DNA from: Priapulus caudatus
Taxonomy: Eukaryota; Priapulida; Priapulimorpha; Priapulimorphida; Priapulidae
Direction: 5' to 3'
Assembly (NCBI RefSeq): GCF_000485595.1
Contig: NW_014577473.1
Coordinates: 126,825-190,824 of the forward strand
Length of the DNA: 64,000 nucleotides
This document shows positions 56,828-64,000 of this stretch, piece by piece (position 1 is the stretch's first letter; every line of letters begins with the position of its first letter). The position numbers and the translations under genes are program-made. Below the pieces are notes generated by a model that worked only from the letters and a program-made list of their open reading frames with translations, was not told the DNA's origin and did not search any database.

Positions 56828-59228
56828 GACCCCCCCCGACTTTTATGTGGACCTCCCCAACTTCTGGAAGACCTTATTTTCTGGGAGGTCCAAAATAGTC
56901 CGATAAGCGTTTGTTATCGTGAAACATCCATATTTCACAGGTAAAAGTTAAAATAAATAAAAACCCCAGGTGGTCAAGTGCAGTGTGATAACTGTGATTC
57001 AGATTCAGATATCTAAATAGAACCCTTGGTAATATCATTTAGATTCGACCTACATAGTACATTCAATCTCACGTGCATGGAACGAGCACGATATTCACCA
57101 CGCGTTCGCAAGCCAACTGTGTTATAGACACACACACAAAATATAGGCCCATCTCCACACAAGCGGCGCGTCGGCGCGCGGCGCCGTTCACCCTTACCTT
57201 CTAATCTATGATATCTTCTGGCGCAGTCTCCATGCACTGACACTGCACGGCGCAGGCCTGGTTTCACGGCGACGGCGAAAGTCAAATAAGTTTGACTTTT
57301 GCCGGCTGACGTGACAGCAAAAAATCAATTGAACCAATCAACGCGATTGTTTTTATCACGTGTTCTGGAATCGATATTGAAGCAATTGCAAAGGATTTTG
57401 TTGCAAAGTGTGACTCAATGAAGGTCACATTTGGTTTCTAACACTGTTCTCTGTTTTCACGTGTCAGTCACTTTTTTGCATTATTATTTTCATCATTATT
57501 ATTTTCCTCTTCATGCTAACTGTGTCACACAGTTAGTACAGTGCATGTGTATGAGGCTTTACCTACTAGCTTAATTAATTAATGATACATTTTGGTTATT
57601 TTATGAATAACATATGATCTGAGTATATATGTCATTCATGACATCACAATTATGGCAACACTTCCATCACACGTCTGAAATAGTGATATTGAACCAATAC
57701 GTGATATTCGCTCGCCGCAGATCACGTTGCTATTGGCTGCTTGTGACCCCCCCCCAACTTTCAACACGTTGGTTTGCGCCCTTGTACTGCCACAAGGCTG
57801 TGTAGCCGTATCGTCTACACGGGTCGAGCTGTGTATCAATAAAGCATGTAATATATATCTATTTCTATGGTTGAGCTTAGCCACAAGTTAGGGCCGAGAG
57901 CTAATACTAGCACTCACTAAGACTATACTAAGCCAAAAAAACTCCCCCCCAAATTTAAAAAACCAAAACTTTAAATAAAATTTCACAAAGGTCTATGTCC
58001 CCCTGGACTCCTGTCTGACCGGATCGTTAGAAAATTGAATTAGGGTTCGAATTATTGTTAGGTATAGTAGTCAGGCACAGCGTCAGGGAAGTTAGGCGAT
58101 GTTAGCTTCGTTGCTTTACAACTACGTTGGGTTACTCCATCGACGTGAAACAGTTGCAGAGCATAGCCTGGGTCTGGCGGTCTACGCAAATTGGACCCTT
58201 TCTCTTTCGAGCACTTAGGCCCTACTAAATTCGGGTCTAATGCACAGATGTACTCTCACACACAGAATGCGGCGTATTAGAGATACCGGCAGGATCGGTA
58301 GATGGTCTGGAGCAGCTACTGAACAACGAATTGAAATTATAGTTTCAATATATCGCTACTATAACGAAATTAGAACAAAAGTTCAACTATAATCAACGTA
58401 AAGGTTACATTAATACATATTGTAGACACGTGATATTACGCACTCCTTAGTCAGTAAGGTCTGTCAGACAGACTGATAGAGATAACGGCAAGACACAGAG
58501 TAATGTTCACTGGTGTTTACCTCAATCTCTAATACAATACATAGAGTCTCCGTGCACTACCGAAAGCAAGAGCGGTTACTACACACTACACCTTCGCTCA
58601 GGCGGGTGGCTGTCGCAAGCCTCGAGAAAGCGATGGCTTCCACCATATATTACGTCGCGCCCCAGTCCCGCGATCGCGTTTCTTCCTTACGTCACAGATC
58701 TCCTTTCGCTCCCCTTCAGACCCAACCGGCCCTCCGAACACGGCAGAGGTGCGAGAAAATTCCTACTGCTATCTCCCGCTACCGGAGATAATTTGGTGGC
58801 GGGATGCGCGGTGCGCACTTGGCGTGACTCCATGGTCGATTCTGGCCCTGATGTCATAGATCATCTGGTCAGTGTCTAGGCTGTCACAATGCGCAAGGAT
58901 TCGGGGATTCATGACCGGGCTTCCAGCTAGACGGCGCCATCTCGAGTCACGGCTCTCTTTGACCTCCATCCCGCCGCTGACTCTCCCGTCCCTGTTTCAT
59001 ACATTCTCCTGACACCGGTTGCGTTCTCGCATTGCCATAACTTTCCCTGGCGTGTGGGGTTTCGCCCGCTTACAATATATTACTAAGAGTGTATAATGAT
59101 AATTAACACAAATATATGAAACAGCAATTATATGTTATGATCTATTGGTAACATAAATGTTTGTCATCTGTGATCACTTGCACATATAGAACGTATTTTA
59201 CAATGTGTTCATTTGTAAAATGTTTCAG
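56828..59228. other. Intergenic region without recognised genes
   Basis: Scattered short frames only. TCTATGTCCCCCTGG at 57993 resembles the end of the element at 63717. A block at 58780-59075 begins TGTAAGCGGG on the minus strand and could be an unpaired LTR, but nothing confirms it. Confidence 0.4.
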
Positions 59229-59626
59229 GCTAATTTCTCACACTACATCTGTAGCTCTGGAAACCCTTGCGAGAACTTCGGAGCGAGTCTTTCGCTCAAC
59301 GCCAGTTTCAAAAGGTAATTGTTTAGTTGTCATGTTCATTTACACAATGTTTAATCAGTAGTTAGTAGCTTTCATTTACATACTCATTTTATTCAAACGT
59401 TGACGATATTGATAAATAATTACAAAAGCGATGTATTATGGGATTACGATGTGTTTCATTTACAAAACTAAAGTTATGAATGACTGACACAACAGTCATA
59501 AACTAGAGGCATTGCACTTTTGTAAATTAATGAATGCATTGGTTAACAATACATGTGTTAGTTCTTTTATTTTTCTGCAGTAACAGCGAGAAAGACTAAA
59601 CTGAACTAATTTGATTTATTTAATAG

Positions 59627-59730
59627 GTATCACGCCATCAACACTTTATAGTGAAAAAACATCCCAACCCACTCTGGGATTTGTCGCCAATAGCTGAGGT
59701 CGAACCTGAGACATTCTTCCACTTAGTTCC
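59627..59730 (+). CDS. Putative host exon 1 of 2 (unknown protein)
   Basis: Acceptor TTTAATAG| with an upstream CTAAT branch-like site, 104 bases open in one frame (…PNPLWDLSPIAEVEPETFFHLV), donor CC|GTAAGC. Phase agrees with the next exon at 60377. Protein not recognised; the mix of acidic and Pro residues suggests an extended region. Confidence 0.35.
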
Positions 59731-60376
59731 GTAAGCTCCACTTTATCAGATCCTTTTGCATTGTGACTTGCTTTAAAAAAATTATTGTTTATGATGTTTA
59801 TGTTAGGGGTGCATGGGATTCAACTTTTTAAATTTCCTGTTGGAACCGAAACCCAGCCGGAACTTGAAATAAGTTCCGGTCGGGACTACGTAAAACAAAC
59901 TCACTCGAGCGGAACGAAACAGCATTAACAGGCACATCACTCAAGCGAGTAGGACATGGTTGTTAGATGTAGGAACATATTCACAAGAACATAGTACAAT
60001 TAGATAATGCTGCAATGCTAAAAGTATGATTACCTGCCGATATGAGATCAGAAAAACTGTGCTATATAGATAAAGGTTTTGTTTTTTCATTATGTCAAAG
60101 GTGGAACCAAAGGTTGATCTAACGGCTTTTTAGTGCATCTCCTAGATTGAAGCATTTTACGATGCTTGTAGCAGAAATTAAATTAAGAAAAGGTTTTGGT
60201 CACGGCCAACAGTTTCTGAAACGTTCCGGCCGGAACCGGAACTCTGAAAAATTAGGATTCCAGCCAGATAGTTATGGCCTGGTCAAAGTTCCGGGGCACT
60301 CCTAGTTTATGTTCTAACGTTGTGTAACAACAAATTAGTGAACTTACTCATGCTATGATTACTTGGGATTTTACAG

Positions 60377-60433
60377 TACAGAAGAGGATATGTATATGAC
60401 ACCGGAGGATGATGATGCTGGTCATGTCGTCCC
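60377..60433 (+). CDS. Putative host exon 2 of 2, 57 bases with YMTP motif
   Basis: Acceptor TTTTACAG|, donor CC|GTAAGT. The phase-preserving exon encodes TEEDMYMTPEDDDAGHVV. Its length is a multiple of three and it ends with the same split codon as the previous exon. YMTP resembles an SH2-docking tyrosine, as in receptor tails. No upstream or downstream exon is assigned. Confidence 0.35.
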
Positions 60434-60444
60434 GTAAGTAGGCT

Positions 60445-60960
60445 AGACGATCTGCAGCCGGATATCCGCGCAAAGCGCGAAAACGCCGCGTAGCGGCAGT
60501 CTAAGTTGGGTTCGCTGCCCCCACTCCATCAGCTTACCCAGGTCCCGTCAGGTAGAGGATAAAGCCTTATAATCGCTCAATTGAGCAGTTGTGGCGATCC
60601 CACAAGTCTTTTCACTACGCACGTAGGTAGACATTAAATACAAATGGTCGTAATTGTTGGATTGCTGCTCGGCGCATTTTCGTTTTCCTCTAGAAAAGCG
60701 AGTTTCCATTTTTCCCGTTTCACGCCGTGAAATTATTCTCGTACATATGGCGTCCCATATATGGCGCGACGATGCCATGTACATAGCATTTTCAATCTAT
60801 TTTTCTACACAAGGGTCGGCCATTGAGCTAGACTGCTGCGCGGTAGAGAGTTCCACACGCTGCACTAACTATAAGTTGAGTGTAGCCAAGAATACTTGGC
60901 GGAGTGAAGGTCCGTACCAGTCTAGCTACAATCGTGACGTGCGCTTCAACTTATCGTATC
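60445..60960 (+). repeat. Interspersed repeat R2, copy
   Basis: Collinear with 46780-47275; begins just 12 bases after the putative exon donor and ends upstream of the THAP exon. Confidence 0.7.
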
Positions 60961-61127
60961 CATGTTGGTACCCCCGATGGTCTGATGTTTCCGATGATGA
61001 CGTAATAGTTAGAGCATGTATATATAGCAGAGCAGAGTGCATATAGCATAGACCTATGCCTAGAGCATACAGCATATATAGTTTCGCATTCATACATAGC
61101 CATCAATATTGCATCCATTGATATATC

Positions 61128-61207
61128 ATGCCACGCTGTTGTAGTGCATACAAGTGTAAGGTTGTTTCATGTGAGGAGTCAAAAGCACGAAAGATTAGTT
61201 TCCATCG
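61128..61207 (+). CDS. THAP-domain first exon
   Basis: ATG 61128: MPRCCSAYKCKVVSC...KISFHR, the N-terminal half of a THAP zinc finger (MPxxC start, second Cys pair member, SFHR block), ending at CG|GTGAGA. The genomic frame stops right after the donor, so splicing is required. A TATATA lies about 60-70 bases upstream. The second half of the domain (Cys-x2-His) is not found downstream by eye. Could be a host regulator or a transposase first exon. Confidence 0.55.
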
Positions 61208-63716
61208 GTGAGACAACATTGAAATAGGCCTAGTCATCGTCTAGTTGTTACATAATGTTGTTCTTGACAGTTGCCATTGCCGTTGAACGATAGAGATTTG
61301 TTAACATGTGTTAGCGCAAATAATAGTATAGTGTCGAATGATATCTTATATGAAGGTATTATATACCCGACCGTCGTGTACCGAGTGATGCAAAATGGCA
61401 TTGCGACCACGACCGTCGGGTACCGAGTGATGAAAATCGCATTGCGCGCACGACCGTCGGGTACTGAGTGATCGAAATAATAGAATGGAATGTTGGTATT
61501 ATACAGCTGGGAAATTCTGCACGATGAAAACGCAATTAAAAAGCATGGCTAACACACTTCTTTCCATTGTGCTTCAACATAACATTGTACATACTATAAA
61601 TTCTAGCAAATATATACTACACGCATAATAAATATGACAATTTATGAAATTATGATTCATTTTTTGTGCAAGGGGATGACTCTCGCCAATTTTTTATGTC
61701 TAATTATTGGATTGAGCAATCATAACTTCATCATATCTCTAAATGCCACGCTCAGACCAACGCACCTAAAATGCATCCGTGAGGTAGCCTTGAGTCGTCG
61801 ACTGTATGCAATGCTTTTTCTATATGGAAAAGTACCACAGCGTACGTACAGCGAACATATACACAGTCGTGCGTTTACACTGAGAATTATATTGAGTCAA
61901 GCTCACGTTTTTCTTCTGTCAAAGCCAAAGCGGGCCAAAGCCGATGGAAAATTTTGCATGTATTAGATGGTGCCAGCGTGCCGCCTAAAGCAAAAACTTC
62001 GTCTACCCTTGCGCTTAGCATACGTTTAGCTGCTTTGAAGGGATATGCTTTGTGATCGCACAGTTCGCTGTACACGCTCATGCGTGCGCACACATTGTAA
62101 TGGTTACGATATTTGATATATGCGGCACGAGTTCATGATACATGACTATAGTTACAAAAGGAGTGTGTGCGATTTTCGCGGTATATAGTTCCCCGGTGTA
62201 ATGTTTTGAACATAAACATTGTTCGAAACCACCCATTGTCAACTGAAAATGCTCAGAATAGATTGTAAAATAATTATTTGAATAATAATTTATTCGTAGT
62301 AACTCAGGCTACATAACAAGTTTGATGGTTCAATGACCATTACAAATATGATTACGAAATGTTGTAAAAGTAACGACTACACTTTCATTACAACGACGGT
62401 GCCGCCACTGAAAGCGCAGGATCTCATAAGTTGCGCAAAACCACTTTCCAGCCAAGGGCTACACACCGAGGGTACATGTTTCTTATTTATTCATTGAAAA
62501 GGGCAGCCAACGTTGGCCCAAGCTCCCCAGCCCTAGTTTTGAAGCCGTAAATTTCGCAGCTTCCCAGCAAACACGGAACATTCTCGTAGCATTCGCTGGA
62601 GGTTCTAGTTTGGTTACATTAGCCAAAAATATTCTAAGAACACTCCCATATCGTTATGCATTGATTGGTTTTACTTGGTGAGAGAGTTATGTTCTTGGAA
62701 TGTTCGGAAAACGTTAACCGTCCTCGGATGGGCACGAAAATTGCCGTTTTTGTGATGTTGCAAACTATAGCACAGGTATCAAATGTATTTTTGTTCGCAG
62801 TGGCTACGGGGACGGTAGCCGTATCTTAATGTCTCGAGGCTACGGGTACGCGGTAGTCCATTTGCGCATGCATCGCTTTTCCACAAAATAATGTCGTTCA
62901 CTAGCTATTAATGAATCTCCAGCCTAAGTAATTAATTAATTTATTAATTATTAATTAATCTAATAATTAGCCTAGCCTACACTAGTTGTTTGGGATTGAC
63001 CATTGTCAGTTCAGAAAACAGTTTCGTTCAGTTTGTTATTGAAAGCCAAACGATTATATACACCATGAGATTAATTTTAGTCTGTGTTTTAGATGCTATC
63101 ATATACAGACTCGAGGTCGAACTTTATAATTTTGTGTTAAGGTTATGTGATAGCCGATATTATGACTGTTGTACTGTTTGTGTGTTTTGTGCTGATGCGT
63201 ACTGCCGTTACTGGAGCATTAAGGACTAAGACTGCTAGCGCGGTATCGTATAGTGGTCTGCTGCAGGTTAAATATGTCATATTCTTCGGAAGTTGATCAA
63301 TGTTATGTGAATGTTTGTAAAACGTCTCAGAATGTCAGGAAAAACTATCCTAAAACACGCTATCTAGACACGTACTGAATAATGTTTCTGCTAACCTAAA
63401 AAGAAACATTCCCATAACAGTTCAATAGAACATAACTTTGTTAGCTGGTTCATCTAAATCGCTCAGTCATGTTGACTGGCCATCTGACCTCGATCCTACG
63501 AGCCTCACATTCAGTAGGATAGTAGGTTGATTTCTTTATAAACTGATCACCAATTGGAATTCTGCTAAGGTTATTCAATAGCCCCAGTCACAAGAAACAC
63601 AGATCGCTTTACAGAATTAAGAAATTGGACTCATGTGAGGCGTTAGGGGTTTTTTCCTGACGAAATGTTGAAGGATTTTTGGGAATCCTTAACTGTGAGA
63701 AGTAAATGAGGCTCAT
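61208..63716. other. Region without recognised genes
   Basis: Contains a short tandem motif (CGACCGTCGGGTACCGAGTGAT, about 61370-61470, three units), the R3 repeat copy (61820-62030), and an A+T palindrome near 62930-62965. Exons of the THAP gene may be hidden here but none could be supported. Confidence 0.4.
61820..62030 (+). repeat. Interspersed repeat R3, copy
   Basis: Blocks GGAAAAGTACCA, CAGCGTGC and GCAAAAACTTCGTCTACCC match 48250-48345 in order. Confidence 0.5.
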
Positions 63717-64000
63717 AGGGTCTATGTCCCCCAGGGTACTGCCGGAACGTACCCTGGTATCGGCTTCCGCCCTTATATCCGCGAACGTACCCTGGTCACT
63801 ATTTGATATGGTTAGGGTTAGGATTAGGGTAGGTTAGAGTTACGGTTAGGGTATGTAGGCATAGGCGACTCCCTAGACTCGTTAGTGGAGTAGGCGAGGT
63901 TCGTCCGGCATATTCAATTAGCTACCAGCGGTACATGTCCGGGTATACCGCGACCGTACCAGGGTAACGTTTCGGCAGTACCCCGGGGGACATTGACCCT
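63717..64000. mobile_element. TIR element with telomere-like core at the window edge
   Basis: Ends 63717-63757 and 63959-64000 are inverted repeats of about 41 bp (AGGGTC-T/A-ATGTCCCCC...GTACTGCCG...TACCCTGG). The interior holds a degenerate TTAGGG tract at 63810-63853. It finishes exactly at the window end, so a target duplication cannot be checked. Confidence 0.8.

Noticed and set aside
57013..57285. 90-residue minus-strand basic frame
   Set aside because: No domain, signal peptide or conserved pattern; isolated in non-coding sequence.
59229..59314. Possible exon with acceptor TTTCAG and donor AAAG|GTAATT
   Set aside because: None of its open frames joins the open frame of the exon at 59627 without a stop, so it was not linked to that gene.

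Overview
The window is nuclear DNA of a metazoan, most likely an aquatic invertebrate. It has spliced coding fragments with consensus splice sites, TTAGGG-type tracts, and a dense mix of animal transposon classes: a LINE, Ty3/gypsy, BEL/Pao, a THAP/DDE/YqaJ DNA transposon, Helitron-like DNA and many short inverted-repeat elements. The phylum cannot be fixed from the sequence. No rRNA, tRNA, CRISPR or bacterial-style operon was seen.

Layout. 1-500: promoter-like DNA and a possible 5' untranslated exon of a host gene running out of the left edge. 535-9165: a dead LINE whose 3' end is split by two tandem copies of a roughly 2.6-3.1 kb block of short elements. 9243-10000: two palindromic elements, one with a telomere-like core. 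10203-20864 (minus) and 21813-33011 (plus): two diverging Ty3/gypsy-type elements, called M and P here. Each has an envelope gene of the baculovirus-F/gypsy-Env type with a furin-like site, a separate downstream membrane anchor, and a further acidic ORF of unknown role. Their gag-pol regions are broken; M carries nested insertions and P carries a composite element. 33296-34210: tandem repeats and a strong hairpin. 34389-39344: a DDE transposase interrupted by a non-autonomous LTR element, convergent with a SAP/YqaJ-nuclease gene, which looks like one old DNA transposon.

40409-50495: an amplified family encoding a predicted PIN/FEN1-like nuclease. One copy lies between inverted arms of about 540 bp. 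The region is cut by a BEL/Pao remnant, a Helitron-like end and several short elements. 50783-56822: a structurally complete Ty3/gypsy element with near-identical short LTRs and a 5-bp target duplication, but with stops and frameshifts. 56828-64000: sparse host-like DNA with two phase-compatible exons, a THAP-domain first exon, more short repeats, and a terminal-inverted-repeat element that ends exactly at the window edge.

Almost nothing here works as a normal host gene set. The window is a graveyard of nested elements in which the envelope ORFs are better preserved than the replication genes beside them. Three different inverted-repeat elements carry telomere-like DNA between their arms.
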